Source: Spongilla lacustris | Taxonomy: Eukaryota; Porifera; Demospongiae; Spongillida; Spongillidae | Reading direction: 5' to 3' | Length of the DNA stretch: 64,000 nucleotides | Assembly (NCBI GenBank): GCA_949361645.1 | Contig: OX442427.1 | Span: 5,212,016 to 5,276,015, forward strand | In this document: piece after piece, positions 20,778 to 33,050 of the stretch | Layout: each line of letters begins with the position of its first letter | Numbering within the stretch: the first letter of the stretch is position 1 | Translations under genes and position numbers: made by a program | The notes under the pieces: model-generated | Told to the model about the DNA's origin: nothing | Databases searched by the model: none | Seen by the model: only the letters and a program-made list of their open reading frames with translations

Positions 20778-21960
20778 ATGCTTGATTCAATCACAGAAGA
20801 ACTGTTTCAGCACACACTTTTAGAATTACAATGTAATGTGCATCTACTGGATGGTAGATCAAATAAGATTAGAAGTACATTAAATGTATATGACAATGAC
20901 AATGGGATACAATGTTGCACATTTGGCTGTTACATATGGACTAACCAAAATGCGATTTAAACAGGGCACAGGAGACCCAAGTGGCTTTGTGCTTGTGAAA
21001 ATACTAAGCCAGGGACTGTTATTTGATATGTAGGAAATCGATTCAATGTTTTATTTTATTTGGCTGGAAGTTTTTTTTTAAGTTCAAAGAAAGATTATTG
21101 TATTATCTGCAAAATATGTGTTACTGCAACTAAAAACAGTTTGAAGTCTAGCTTAATTTCAGAAAAAAACCGATAATACTTCAGCTAACAGTACTAGGAT
21201 TGATTGGAAAATTCATCACTGGGCCTTGGATGAAGATCTTTTACATTAATAGTAAATGGGCTAACCTTGAAATGGTTCCCATGATTAAGATGTGCACAAT
21301 AACATTGCGGGACCTGATACAGAAGCCAACTTTCTTTCTAACTGCAACATCCAATGTCTTTGGAGAGAAGCTAAGTGAAGAGGATGAGACTCTATTGTGT
21401 TTGCAAACACAATTAACAAGTGATGAGGAATCTCAATTTTATGAAGTTATGAGCTTGCATCAGTGGCTGTAAGAGGCACTCTTGAAGTTCTTGAGCATCA
21501 ACTGTGGAACCATATTTGCATGGTTCTCTCAATAACCCATCAAAAGATATGCTAGTAAGAAGTCAAGCCGCTCCAGTGCATAATATGCTATCTGAAAAGA
21601 CCCTTAGTCTTGTTGATTACTATGTTCAGCATGCACCTAATGTTAATATATAGGTTTCATTGATGGGAAGGTGGGCTTCAGGGCAAAGCTGCTGAAATTC
21701 AATAAAACTTATATTATAAACAGAGCAAGATTTACATGGCAATAAAGAAAAGCCAATGGATGAACTGAGAATATAAATTCAACATTATAGACTTCTAGAA
21801 GAGCGAAGTAAGCATGGTAAAGTTTCTATAGAGGCAAAACTGAAAAAAATATATGTAAAGTCTATACTTGCTAATGAATGCAAAATAGAAGACACATTTC
21901 CTCAAATCTCAACAGATACATGGAATAGTTGTTACATTCCCCTTCATGGTTATTAGGTAA
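20778..21960 (+). pseudogene. Decayed gene of an uncharacterised, probably mobile-element-associated family
   Basis: Protein-like segments appear in order but in shifting frames. They include EELFQHTLLELQCNVHLLDG (from about 20795), IGKFITGPWMKIFY then FGEKLSEEDETLL (21200-21400), DMLVRSQAAPVHNMLSEKTL then DYYVQHAPNVNI (about 21548-21650), a FIDGKVGFRAKLL-like stretch (about 21658) and a charged tail (EERSKHGKVSIEAKLKK, about 21793-21845). Phrases such as GKFxTGPWMxxFY and HNxxSExTL...FIDGKV recur, as I recall, in a large uncharacterised protein family of sponges and cnidarians often seen in multiple copies. At least three frameshifts or stops break it, so it is not functional. No nuclease motif is visible in what survives. 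Confidence 0.5.
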
Positions 21961-23182
21961 ATACATAGAGCAGGAGTGGAACATCTGACCTGGAATGAAC
22001 AAAAACTTTAGTGGAAAAGTGCTGTTTATAAAGAACAGTAAATGAGGTACTTAATTAATTATTTCATATTGGACAGTGGAAGAAACTGAAGATGATGGAG
22101 AAGATGAATATATTACATTGGTGCAGTTTGTTGCTGATGTAATTCACAACGATTTAGTTGTGCTTGTGTTAAGTGTGTACTATTCATGTGTTTTTATTTT
22201 TTTAATACATCTTACAGATTTAATGTATTCAAAACGTACCACAATGTCGTTCAGATCATTTATTACTTGGGGTAATTTTATCTTTAATTTATTTGAAACA
22301 TTCAAACGGACGTCAAAAATTTAGTTTCATTTGATAAATGCACGTTAAAATCCCACTACATAACGTATAAGGTAATTATTTTTGCACATTCTTTGTGTAG
22401 GCCTACAACATGCCATTCTCCATATAAAATTTGGAATCGAAATGTTGAAAGACAAAAATCTTATGATCGTTTGAATATCGGCATTACGGGAATCACAGCT
22501 TTTATAATATCTCCGCATCAATCGCCATACATTGTCCGATCGGTACTTAAAGGCCCGTTTCTCCGGTTAGGATTAAGCTACATGAAAGATAAAAACTGTT
22601 TTGAAAACCATTCAATATGGTCTTTAAACTGATGCATTTAGTTATGCGTGAATCTTTGTTTCAAACTTTTTTGTAAAGTACCTACAGTAATCTCTGTGGT
22701 TCAACACAACAGAACGTCTCCGCAACACCTACACTGCCTATGGGGCCCAAACTGCCGCCATAGCGTTAATAAATTTGATAATCATCGGATGTGGTCAAAC
22801 GATGGATCGATATGATTGTTTGTTTACATTCCACATGGTACAAGGGCTTGCGACTCGAGATGCCAGACCTATAAGAGCGTGTTTATACATTATGCGATAA
22901 ACATTGCGTCATATTGGTCTGGGAACGAGACTAACCACGAACCAGCTGTTCGATGCTCCAAGCGCGTGGCCATGAATGAGGGGCGTAATTCCATATTACA
23001 CAATAATACATTCCTGCATGCTACATGTTGCTAGTGATTACAATCTATTGAGCAATTAAATTGGGTCTGGCTCCACGCATGTAGGCGTACGCATGGTGTA
23101 AATAGAATTAAAAAATTACAGCTTGTACACAACGTTTTTTTTTAGGATTTAATAAAAGTGATCTCCTGTTAAAAGCTAGCTA
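21961..23182. other. Intergenic sequence upstream of the B-box/NHL gene
   Basis: AT-rich. Short frames (82, 79 and 72 codons) have no domain signature. A T9 run at 23136-23144 and TTTAATAAAAG at about 23147-23158 lie 25-50 bases upstream of the next start codon. No transposon ends are recognised. Confidence 0.4.
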
Positions 23183-25087
23183 ATGGCTAGCTTATCGGAT
23201 TCAAGCAGCAAGTCTCACACCAGCTTTGCAACACTGGACCTAAGTCAACTGGAAAGCGTGAAGCTAGACAATAGCGAAGGTGTGTCATCGAGCGGCGGAG
23301 ACAGCTACGTCAATGTCGGAGCGAGTCCAAATGAACAAATCACTAGTCAGACAAGTGCTTGTGGGTCTGATGCAAGCGTAAGAGGTCCAACTCCTCCCAA
23401 GGCTAGGTACACATGTAGGAAACACGATATTGTCGTAAGCCGTTACTGCTACGACTGCAACAGTATACTATGCGCCGAGTGTGCGCAAACTGCGCACAGG
23501 GGCCACACTTACGAGGACGTCACGCTTGCCGCTAACAGGTGTCGCGAAACGGTAAACGAGCGTCTCGAGCACATGAAGTCTATAGACAGCTTCACCAGGG
23601 CCAGTCTTGAGTCTGTGGAACTGAGAAAGACCCACATCCTCGAGCAGACCGAGATGGCTGCGAGCGAGATAAACAAACAGTTCGACCAGATAGCCGCAGC
23701 GCTGCAGGAGAGGCGGGAGCAGCTTTTGGACTGCCTGGCGGAGCTGAGCGTGCGCAAGATGAAATCGCTCTGCGAACAAGAGCAGGCACTGAGCTTGGTC
23801 GTGAAGAGCGTCGAAGAGCTGTCCAGCAGGGTGCAGAACGTGATGGCGGTATCGGGGGACGAGGAGCTCATCAACATGCAGCAGCAGCTGGATGTCCTCA
23901 TGAACCAGGAGGCGGCCAAACACGCCCACATCCCTAGGCTGCCCGTTGAGGTGCCAGATATCATAGTTGACGTACACTGCTTGGAGGAAGTCAAGAGCAT
24001 ATGTAGAGCAGGGACACGGGTCTACCAGTCCAACTTCAGTGGGGAGGGGATCGCACATGCAGCTGTGGGGAGGGAAGCCTGCTTTTCCCTCCGTTGCTCT
24101 ACGTCACTTCCACAGCCGGCTGGGGTCAAGGCCGTGCTGGTGTCAGTTGCAGACAGTTCTGTCGTCGTGCCGATGAAAGTGTCCTCCCACGAGTGCAGCA
24201 CGGTGTATCAGGTGACCTACACCCCAAAGGTACGAGGCCGTCACCAGATCTGTGCCGAGGAGAATGGGAAGGTGATCGGGGGAAGCCCCTTGGACGTGTT
24301 TGTCTCAATCGAGGTGGACCAGATGGGGGCAGTGAACAGAACCATTGGAGCTCTGCAGTGTCCCACAGCTTTGGACTTCAGCAGCAAGGACTTGGCCCTC
24401 ATATCACAGCAGGACACCGATTACATAGCTGTCCGAACGAGGCTTGGGAAAAAGGTACAGGAAATTAAGAACGCAAGGTTTAGAAGCTGCTGGGGCATCA
24501 CCATTGACAACGAGGACAACATTTACGTCTCTGTCCCCCACAGTGTAATAAAGCTTGATAAGGATGGAAGGTTAATTAAAATGGTGGGTGAAAAAGGACC
24601 ACAGCATGGGGAGTTTGATAATCCCAGGGGCATCCACGTGATTGGCAAGAAGCTGTATGTGTGTGACAGGGACAATAGTCGCATCCAGGTGTTCAGTTTG
24701 GACCTACAGCTGCTAGGGGTCATCAAAGATAAGGCAACCAAGTGGGCCACAGACGTAGCTGGCTCTTCTGATGGACGACTGTACGTCATTGGCCAGGGTG
24801 TGCCCAGTGTACAGGTCTTCACTGCCGACCATGTCTACTCCAGCTCCATACACCATCAGGACCTGTCCTATCCTGCTGCCATATGTTTCAATCCCATCCA
24901 ACAGAAGTTGTTTGTGGTCGATTGCAACAGTTCGGGCACGTGCGTGTTTGTATTCGGTCTTGATGGTCAGCTTGTTGCCAAGTTTTTGGTGGAAGGAAGC
25001 AGTGGTGTCTCTTATGGGATAGCCACTGACATCGATGGGTTTGTGTATGTGTGTGATGGATCCAAGCACCTCATCCATGTACTGTGA
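23183..25087 (+). CDS. RING-less B-box / coiled-coil / filamin / NHL-repeat protein (TRIM-NHL-like)
   Basis: One uninterrupted 634-residue frame beginning at ATG in GCTAGCTAATGG. A Ser-rich leader (1-70) is followed by a B-box type 2 zinc finger with all eight ligands: C78, H81, C89, C92, C97, C100, H105, H108. A long coiled coil spans about 115-255, a filamin-type immunoglobulin domain about 290-385 (ending GGSPLDVFV), and NHL/beta-propeller repeats run from about 395 to the end (GEFDNPRGIHV, LYVCDRDNSRIQVFSL, GFVYVCDGSKHLIHVL). TRIM-NHL proteins bind RNA or partners through the propeller and usually ubiquitinate through an N-terminal RING; here no RING is present, so a scaffold or RNA-binding role is more likely. 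The lack of introns fits either an ancestral retrocopy or the single-exon state common in this family. Its 3' end was duplicated to 29253-29760. Confidence 0.93.
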   Translation: MASLSDSSSKSHTSFATLDLSQLESVKLDNSEGVSSSGGDSYVNVGASPNEQITSQTSACGSDASVRGPTPPKARYTCRKHDIVVSRYCYDCNSILCAECAQTAHRGHTYEDVTLAANRCRETVNERLEHMKSIDSFTRASLESVELRKTHILEQTEMAASEINKQFDQIAAALQERREQLLDCLAELSVRKMKSLCEQEQALSLVVKSVEELSSRVQNVMAVSGDEELINMQQQLDVLMNQEAAKHAHIPRLPVEVPDIIVDVHCLEEVKSICRAGTRVYQSNFSGEGIAHAAVGREACFSLRCSTSLPQPAGVKAVLVSVADSSVVVPMKVSSHECSTVYQVTYTPKVRGRHQICAEENGKVIGGSPLDVFVSIEVDQMGAVNRTIGALQCPTALDFSSKDLALISQQDTDYIAVRTRLGKKVQEIKNARFRSCWGITIDNEDNIYVSVPHSVIKLDKDGRLIKMVGEKGPQHGEFDNPRGIHVIGKKLYVCDRDNSRIQVFSLDLQLLGVIKDKATKWATDVAGSSDGRLYVIGQGVPSVQVFTADHVYSSSIHHQDLSYPAAICFNPIQQKLFVVDCNSSGTCVFVFGLDGQLVAKFLVEGSSGVSYGIATDIDGFVYVCDGSKHLIHVL

Positions 25088-25660
25088 ACGTGTGATTCAT
25101 TTGCACACATCCCACTCTTTATTTGATTGATTGTGATTATTTAAATTTAACAAGGCAAGTGACAAATTGATTCTTGTCTTTATAACAACAGTGATGAGAG
25201 AGCAAATATATACTTGTATTTAGAGTAGCTGAATGGTCCAGTGCTGAAGTATAGGTTGTATGTGAATTCCATAATTTCCATTCCAGATAATTCTCTCCCG
25301 TACGCATCCAGCCAGACACATCCCCCTTGCCATAAAGTATTTGATACCAGGCCTAGACATACCTAGCATGCATTATTCAGTTTGATTGTGATCAAAACAT
25401 TCTATGCACTAGCTCAGTCCCATCCATGCAGATGCATGCACTGCAAATGAAGTACATCTGTGTGCAGTTAGGAATGGTTTTTTGTTATGGGATTGATGGC
25501 TTTCCCATCCTAGATGCAATAAGCCAACAATCCAGTGGGGAAGTAAGTACTCCATGGGTTTGTGGAGCAAAACAAGAGCAGAGGTTGCGAATCAACCCTA
25601 ACAGAATTATCAGTGGTACATGTGTATGGCTAGAGGTACTATCAATTAAAACTTAAAAAT
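24735..25660. repeat. Source of a segmental duplication (copy at about 29253-30265)
   Basis: From within the NHL gene through about 600 bases of its 3' flank, this segment matches 29253-30265 in order and orientation: CAACCAAGTGGGCCA, GACCATGTCTACTCCAGC, TGGATCCAAGCACCTCATCC, TGGTCCAGTGCTGAAGTA, TTTGATACCAGGCCTAGACA, GTGCAGTTA, CCTTGGGTTTGTGGA-type words. The copy has several deletions, so divergence is substantial. Confidence 0.8.
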
Positions 25661-26121
25661 AGCATGTACATCTGTTACTGACCAGTGCAGAGGCTGGCTT
25701 AAGCAAAGAGCTGAGGTGACCACAAGTTGAAAGGCAGCAGGTCCCCAGTCCTTTATTTGGAGTGTGCCATTTAGAAACTGTTGAAATCCACTCCTTGGTT
25801 TAAACTTCCCCATCAGTACATGTACAGGTTAAAGTACCATCACACAATGACTCCAAACCACAACATAGGTCTGTGTGCTGAATTAACAATTATGGGATGT
25901 AAAGGAGGGGGAGAGTTTATTATGTAACATGGTACATTTCAGTCAACACTTTGCCCACCATTCATCTCCCTAGTGATTTCTTGCTTTGATGTGATTGCAC
26001 TACACAAGCCTTAAATTATGGGATAATTTCAATACTGAACTGACATGCATGCAACCAGACAATGGCCTCACTTGGTTATATGGGGGCACATGTACAAGGG
26101 AAGATTACACTGGCACACACA

Positions 26122-26161
<40 letters not shown>

Positions 26162-26910
26162 CAACTCATCTAGCAGAGGGACAAAATTCTACATCTACAA
26201 GTTCTTACACATTATCTGTGCAATGGCAATAGATTGTTAAAGTCACCTGTTATACAAATACCACATTGATGACTTTGATAAGTCATATATATTGTGACAA
26301 TGTCAATTTTACCAAAGGTTGCAAGGAAAGATGTTATTAATTATTGCACCAGATCACCACAACTGATTCAACAAACTACATTCACTCTTTACCATCGAAT
26401 GAATGTAATTTGTTTGGCAGAACCATTCTAGAAATTTTTTTTTTTAAAGAGTGACTGAATTATGTAACATCATACATTACATGTACTGCTGACCTTTTGT
26501 CATGCCTCAAAGTGGTGTGATTAGTTGATTCTAAAGATTAAAATCCCCAAAGATATCTTGTGATGTGGTTATGGGAACTATACCACTGTAACAACAACAA
26601 ATTCTGTCCAGGCCATATTATGGTATATTACAGTACTACACAGGCCAGTACATGTACAACTTTATGGTGCAGGGAAAATGTACTCATCAACAGTGACATT
26701 TTCTGTTTACACCACAAACCGCCATTCTTTGTATGGTCGCCATAGTTACAGAAAGGAGGGTAATACCTGCATAAAGTTCTTCACCTTCAATTATATTGGG
26801 CCTGTGGACCATCGTGATGAATGCATGTGCTTTGTAGGTAATCTAGCCATTACATGAGGCAAGGTATGTGTATGTGTGTGTGTGGGTATTGTGTGAAATG
26901 GGCCTATGAA
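25661..26910. repeat. Duplicated non-coding block, unit 1
   Basis: Contains GACTCCAAACCACAACATAGG (about 25849) with GGGATGTAAAGGAGG, a CA array (26114-26158), AGATTAAAATCCCCAAAG (about 26535), and TGCATAAAGTTCTTCACC (26769). The same landmarks recur near 28205 and 29040 (the GACTCCAA block), 28922 (the AAAATCCCC block) and 27590 (the CATAAAGTT block). The region 25.6-30.3 kb was therefore built from repeated, partly rearranged duplications. No genes are recognised inside it. Confidence 0.7.
26114..26158. repeat. (CA)n microsatellite, short
   Basis: About 22 CA dinucleotides with one interruption (ACTCAC) near the start. Confidence 0.95.
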
Positions 26911-27584
26911 TAGGCTTAACACTTACTGGCCCCAAATATGTGAGCACCACACCCCCTGAAGAGATTGTGTTGTATAAATACTTCATAGAGAGATGTGCAA
27001 TTAGTTATTACATTCTGGTATGCTGTACATGTCATAATTAAAACTGCACCAACATTCCTTTGAGTGGCATAAGAAAACCCCATTCGAAGTGCCAGACCCC
27101 ACATGTATACCAAACGTAGTGGTGATGTAATCCACCCACTGCTGTGACATTTTGGGTCTGGGTATGAGACTAGCTGAAGTGACTGTGCCCTGTTGGAGTG
27201 ATTGCGCCTTGTTGGACTAGGAGTGTACCTTCCTACATAGATGCAATCAACACATGCCACCTTAAAAGCTTGTAAACAGATAGGTTCTGTATGCAGTGAT
27301 CAAGCAATCATAAGTTCAGTGTAAACAGATCAGAAGAAAAAGTACCAGCTTGTGTAAACAAATGCCTACCCCTCACCCCCACCCCCACTCCAGGACAACC
27401 CACCCTGATTTGTAAAAGCTGACCCATGTCATCCAGCACAGCCCTAGCATTGAGAGTTTCAAACTAAGAGATCTTAAAGTATTTGTTATAATGGTCATTA
27501 ATTAACTACATTATTCCTAATATCTCTTATTAAGTGGAACAACCCACCCTATCCTTGTGATGTTCCACACAAGTAGTTTGACAG

Positions 27585-27940
<356 letters not shown>

Positions 27941-28140
27941 GAAATTGGTTTGGGGTCATTGCATTTAGCACAATACATGCAGTAGGTGTTCACTAAAGCA
28001 GTGGAAGACCAGGTAGTAAGTTAAGTAACCAGGTAGCAAGTAATCAGGCAGCCAGTAATCAGGCAGCAAGTAACCAGGCAGCAAGGGCACAAGATCCTTT
28101 CTTCCTAAGTTCTAACCATCCCATAATTCTCCCCTGCCTG

Positions 28141-29250
28141 CACACAGTTACAGTTAGCCGTAGAGTGATAAATATTCTGTCATAACAACACTGAACATCA
28201 CACAATGACTCCAAGCCTCAACATAGGTCTGAGGAGTATAAATGTGCTGAATCAGCGATTACGGGATGTAAAGGAAGGGGGAGAGATTATAATTATGCGA
28301 CAAGGCACATTGATCTCTAATATGATCTCCATAATGATGTCTTGTTGTAATTGATAGCACTTACACACACACACACACGCCTAATAACTGAACTGACATG
28401 CAAGCAACCATAAGGGGACACATATGTACAAAAATACTGATGTATAGTTGATTTCAGTTTCAATACACACCCACCCACACACACACAGTCACACATGTTT
28501 ATGAGGGAAGGTCACCATACCCCTCCCACTCTTGCTAGACCTAGATCAGCCCTCAATCCTGGACCATCTGCATGGGAGTTAGTTCATTAAGTGTTGCTTC
28601 AGGTACAACCTGAGGCCATACATGTATATGCAGGATTCTGGAATGATAAGTGGGTGTGTTTTAAGTGCTATTACAAATGTAATCCCACTAGTGCAGTGGT
28701 ATGTACATGTGATTATAGGATACTATTACAACTTGGTGAAAACAAAACACACCCAACTTGCCCAGATGTCCCCATCTCAATAGTTTCTGATCTTCTAAAT
28801 GGCACTGGCTGCACAGCCTACCCCACCATTTTGCTCCTCTATTTATTCATCTGCATGCTTTAATCACTGTAATAAAAAGGTGAATTGTGTAACATCCTTT
28901 TGTCAGGCCTCAAGTGGGTATGAAGATTAAAATCCCCAATGAAATCTTGTGAGATGTGGTTATGGAAACCACTTTACCACTTTACCATTTGGTTTAAAAT
29001 AGAACATTTCCCCATCAGTAGGTTAAAGTGCATCCCACAATGACTCCAAACCTCAACATAGGTTTGAGGAGTGTAAACCAACTGAATCAGCAATTATGGG
29101 ATGTAAAGGAGGTGGGATTTATAAGGTAGGTTGACCTTGAACAGCCTATATCCTCTAATGATTTATTGTTGTGGTGTGATAGCTCCACACACATCTTACA
29201 TGTACACCCCTGATTATGGGATAGTTTATTGGTCAACACTGTACTAAGGC
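28141..29250. repeat. Duplicated non-coding blocks, units 2 and 3
   Basis: GACTCCAAGCCTCAACATAGG at about 28207 and GACTCCAAACCTCAACATAGG at about 29041 head two further copies of the block at 25849. Both continue with TGAATCAGC(A/G)ATTA(C/T)GGG and ATGTAAAGGA. Short CA arrays occur at about 28363-28378 and 28463-28488. No coding sequence is recognised. Confidence 0.7.
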
Positions 29251-29252
29251 AA

Positions 29253-29419
29253 CCAAGTGGGCCATTGAGGTAGCTGGCTCTTCTGATGGTCCACTGTATG
29301 TCATAGCAGCATGAAGGTGTTCACCATTGACCATGTCTACTCCAGCAGGCCCGTAGCCAGGAAGTCTGGCAGGGAGGATTGATTAGAGGGACTGCAGGAC
29401 TTCTGAAAGTGGTGGTGGT

Positions 29420-29451
<32 letters not shown>

Positions 29452-29760
29452 TTCATCATTGGCCAAATATGGATACGGGAGGGGATTGCTGTCAGCTTTG
29501 GGCCTGATGTAAATTTTCTTTTTTTACAAGTACAATAACTGGAGGGGGTGGAACTCAACCATTAAACGGTAAGGGAGGGGGGGGGGGGGGGGGGGGGGGA
29601 GGGATCCCCCCGATCCACCCCCTGGCTACGGGCCTGTCCTGCCTCCATATGCATCATGTGTGTTTGTTTTCAGACTTGATGGTCAGTCACTGACATTGAT
29701 GGGTTTGTGATGTGTGTGATGGATCCAAGAACCTCATCCATGTACTGTGAGGGAAGGGAT
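29253..29760 (+). pseudogene. Duplicated, truncated 3' end of the NHL gene
   Basis: 29253-29345 corresponds to about 24737-24845 of the intact gene, with a deletion and an in-frame stop (ATAGCAGCATGA in place of ATTGGCCAGG). 29640-29752 corresponds to about 24900-25087 (GATGGTCAGT, GGATCCAAGAACCTCATCCA, TGTACTGTGA). Between them a poly-G element has inserted. Frameshifts and missing NHL sequence make it non-functional. Its 3' flank also matches the parent's 3' flank up to about 30265. Confidence 0.85.
29346..29636. mobile_element. Poly-G-cored miniature element, copy 2
   Basis: The ends are CAGGCCCGTAGCCAGG and CCTGGCTACGGGCCTG, perfect inverted repeats of 16 bases. The interior has two G-runs (29421-29449 and about 29577-29599) plus GGGACTGCAGGACTTCTGAAAG and TTGGCCAAATATGGATA, which match GCAGGGCTTTTGAAAG and TTAGCCAAATGCGAATG in copy 1 at 2791-2980. 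It sits in the duplicated NHL fragment and is absent from the intact parent gene, so it inserted after that duplication. Confidence 0.85.
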
Positions 29761-30127
29761 GGGTGGAACTGATGTGGCCCATGAATGGTTCAGTGCTGAA
29801 GTAGAGGTTGTATGTGTCTTTCATTCCATTCCAAAGAATTCTCTCCTATATGTATATGTATACTTGCCATAATGTATTTGATACCAGGCCTAGACATACG
29901 TAACATGCCATATTTTGGTTGTGATCCCAAAAAATTCTTCATGTTCACATGTATGCTCTAGTTCAGAACCATCCATGCATGCAAATGAAATATCTGCGTG
30001 CAGTTACGAACACACACCAGTACATGAACATACACCACGATACATGTAAAACCACACAGTACCACAGAATATTCAAACGCCCAGCATGGGCATTCAGTGA
30101 TATTGATTCCCAACCTCTATAGCCCTG

Positions 30128-30153
30128 TTTTTTTTTTTTTTTTTTTTTTTTTT
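30128..30153 (+). repeat. Poly-T tract
   Basis: A run of about 26 T residues inside the duplicated 3' flank of the NHL pseudogene. It could be the poly-A end of a minus-strand retro-insertion, but no body was recognised. Confidence 0.8.
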
Positions 30154-30608
30154 GACAAACCCAGCCGATAGTATTGATTAGTCTAATTTAGTCTGACTGA
30201 CTCATTAGTTCATTACCAATCAATCCAATGGTGAAGTAGTTACTCCTTGGGTTTGTGGATGATAGACTGGGATTCAATTCATTTACATCGATCCTCGCCA
30301 TCATGGACGTAAGAAAGTTTTCCTAACCTAATATACATATGTATGTACGCCGACAATCTGGTTTACTAGAATTCGCAGTCATGCGCTGCATACTACAATA
30401 AACAAGTACCGGTTTGTGCGCACGGATTACACGTACTTCACTTACAGAGAATTGCGTAACAAGTAAACTCCTTTGCCTTCTTTGTAAAAAAAAACACGTA
30501 CGCAATAAATATTCATAGTGAAATGCCACTCATTGGTCGTACCCAGGCGTGCGTCAGAAATTTGAATTGGAAGTTGTGACCATTGATATGTATGGTCATA
30601 AATTCACA

Positions 30609-30884
<276 letters not shown>

Positions 30885-31059
30885 CAAGGGAAGGTCACCA
30901 CGTCCCATGCAGTGCTACGTCCCTCACATAACCTGGTGACATGTCACTTAACACGTGCAGGAAACTATGTATGTACGTTATTTTTGTCCACACTTGTGTT
31001 TTTAAAAAAGTATTACAAACCATACTACATACGGACATACTATGATTTCAAAACTTCAG

Positions 31060-31673
31060 AACAGGAGCTTCAAGATGCGGCAGAGGGAGGTGATATTGGT
31101 GAGGTGGCGAGGTTGATGAAAAGTGGAGTATCTGTAAATTCAACTAATCACGTAAGTGGTGGCTGTAAATGTATATTGTACTCTGCCTATTGCTATCAAT
31201 ATGCCATCAACATTTTCATAGAGAATCAGTTTTCCACTCCTGGTATTTCCGAGGCAGAATACATTGGTGTTAAAAGATATAATAGTTTCCAATGATGATC
31301 TTTGAACATGAGGGAGGGGGAGTGTTCATGCTTGAGGGCTGCATGTCAAGGCTGTACATTTTGTTATCTGCACCTTGAATGATGGTCCTTAAACACTCCT
31401 GTGGCCAGTACTCTCTCTTATGTGTACATGTACATGCTTGGCCATTGGTCAGTGATGATCTAAAACATTCTATGGTGTGTAGATTGTATATTTGAAGGGG
31501 CCATGTTGATGACCATGTACTACATGTACATGTTACCCACTGTGTTGACTGAAAAATTGTACCCACTCCAGTTAGGTCAGACTCCGTTACACCTTGCTGT
31601 AGGGGGAGCTCAAACAACGTGTGTGGAACGTCTCCTTTCCACTCCTGGTATTGATGTGAACATTAAGGATAAG
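31060..31673 (+). CDS. Ankyrin-repeat protein, two internal exons
   Basis: Exon 31060-31151 (acceptor CTTCAG|AA, donor CAC|GTAAGT) encodes ELQDAAEGGDIGEVARLMKS, a typical first ankyrin repeat, ending VNSTNH. Exon 31572-31673 (acceptor CTCCAG|TTA, donor AAG|GTGAAT) encodes one complete repeat (GQTPLHLA...LLSTPGIDVNIKDK) in exactly 34 codons. The phases join. Ankyrin repeats mediate protein-protein contacts; what the rest of the protein does cannot be said. No start codon, signal or terminal exon was found. Only fragments of further repeats follow (see 33355-33480), so this may be the beginning of a longer gene, a gene decaying after duplication, or exons of a gene whose other parts lie far away. 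Confidence 0.65.
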
Positions 31674-31825
31674 GTGAATTGGTCGATTGAATATTATGAG
31701 GTATGAATTCATGATATTACAACATGAGGGAGGGGAGTGTCCATGTTGAAGGCTATGTCAAGGCTGTACATTTTGCTACCTGCAGATATCGACTTTAAAT
31801 GTTGGTCCCCAAAACTATCCCATCA

Positions 31826-31985
31826 GCTGTATTTAGCACACAAGCAACATACTATCCCACATGTAGAAATGTGCTAAATATAGGACTATTTCATTTTTAG
31901 ACCCTAGTTTCCTTCCTTTTTACTCAACCATTGCCTTCAAATCCTATATATCACCAACTTTCTCATAGAGAATGTTTTTTATATG
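31826..31985. mobile_element. Palindromic miniature element, family A, partial
   Basis: GTATTTAGCACAC...GTGCTAAATATAGGACTATT marks the centre. The right arm continues through CCTTCCTTTTTACTCAACCA, TTGCCTTCAAATCCTATATA and CTTTCTCATAGAGAATGTTT. Most of the left arm is missing. Same family as 7869-8151 and 52362-52628. Confidence 0.8.
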
Positions 31986-32477
31986 TATGCATGTATTTGA
32001 AAGGCCATATTAATGACCATGTACTGCATGTACATCCGTTTACATACCTATGTACTACATATATGTACATAGGTCAGGCTAGGGGTCAACATTAACCACT
32101 TTGAGCTACTTGCCCATGCAGTGGTTGATGGAACACCCCCCCCCCCCCCCTCCTCCCCACTGGGATAGGAATTTGCATGACCCACTGGCTCTAGTTATTG
32201 GCTGGCCATTCACATTGTGATGTACATGTACTTCATTCTTTTACACAAGTGTATGTGGAGTGTTATTGTCTGGTAATGTTAAAGAAGTGTAATTGTTTGT
32301 TGATACAATGTGTTGAGTACATGTATTGGCTGCGAACCACAGTTTTTTTCTATAAGCATTTCCTTGTACATGTACATGTAGGGAACAGATGAAAGAATGA
32401 ATAGGTGCAGTGCGGGGCCTGTAAACTGAATGATTGAACTTGGTCCTATGGGCCACTAATATAGTACCTGCATCCTT

Positions 32478-33050
32478 AACCTACGTGTAGGACGCAAGTA
32501 GTAAACCCATATGAACAGCGTGAAGAAATGAAAAACTCACTGTACCCAAAGGCTGCCAAATAGAGTTAATACTGCATTGCCATTTAAAGATGGGGTTTTG
32601 GCATAGATATTAAAGTAAGTATGGTTTGGTATATCGCAAAGCAACTTCAAGTACCAACAAGTAATGTTGGAAAGATCAGAATGACATGTTTGAAAAGGTG
32701 GGGTCTCTGGCACTAAACAAATAAAATACATCGTAGATTTGGAAATAGCTCCACAAGCTTATGTCTTATGAACAATACATATTTGTCTGCAGTCACAGAG
32801 TAGCCAATTTAATGGAAAAATTTAGTGTGTAATGGAAAAACCGATTAGAGTTAGAACATTGCCATAGAATGCACACAATCAAGTTTCAAAATTTTTATAC
32901 TTGTCATAATTTTTACTGTGACAATATATCTGCATGACCGATGCATTTTTAAGAACCACATATGTTGTTTTTTTTTTGTGTGCAAAGGATGTGATTTAAA
33001 AACTAAATTGATAATTGATAAATTTAGCTTGGTCCAATGAGAATAATCAC
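32478..33050 (+). repeat. Dispersed repeat with CCTACG(C/T)GTAGGAC end, copy 1
   Basis: Aligns along most of its length with the inverse of 41380-42057. Shared words include GTAGGACGCAAGT, TACTGCATTGC, GCAAAGCAACTT(A/C)AAGTACCA, GTAGATTTGGAAAT, CACAAGCTTATG and GCATTTTTAAGAACCA. The copy at 41328-42057 shows ends with the palindrome CCTACGCGTAGG. The minus strand here and the plus strand there read similar peptides (FKSHP, WFLKMH), which may indicate an ancient coding segment. Confidence 0.75.

Noticed and set aside
23468..24058. Long minus-strand frames opposite the B-box/NHL gene
   Set aside because: Shadows of the intact plus-strand coding sequence.
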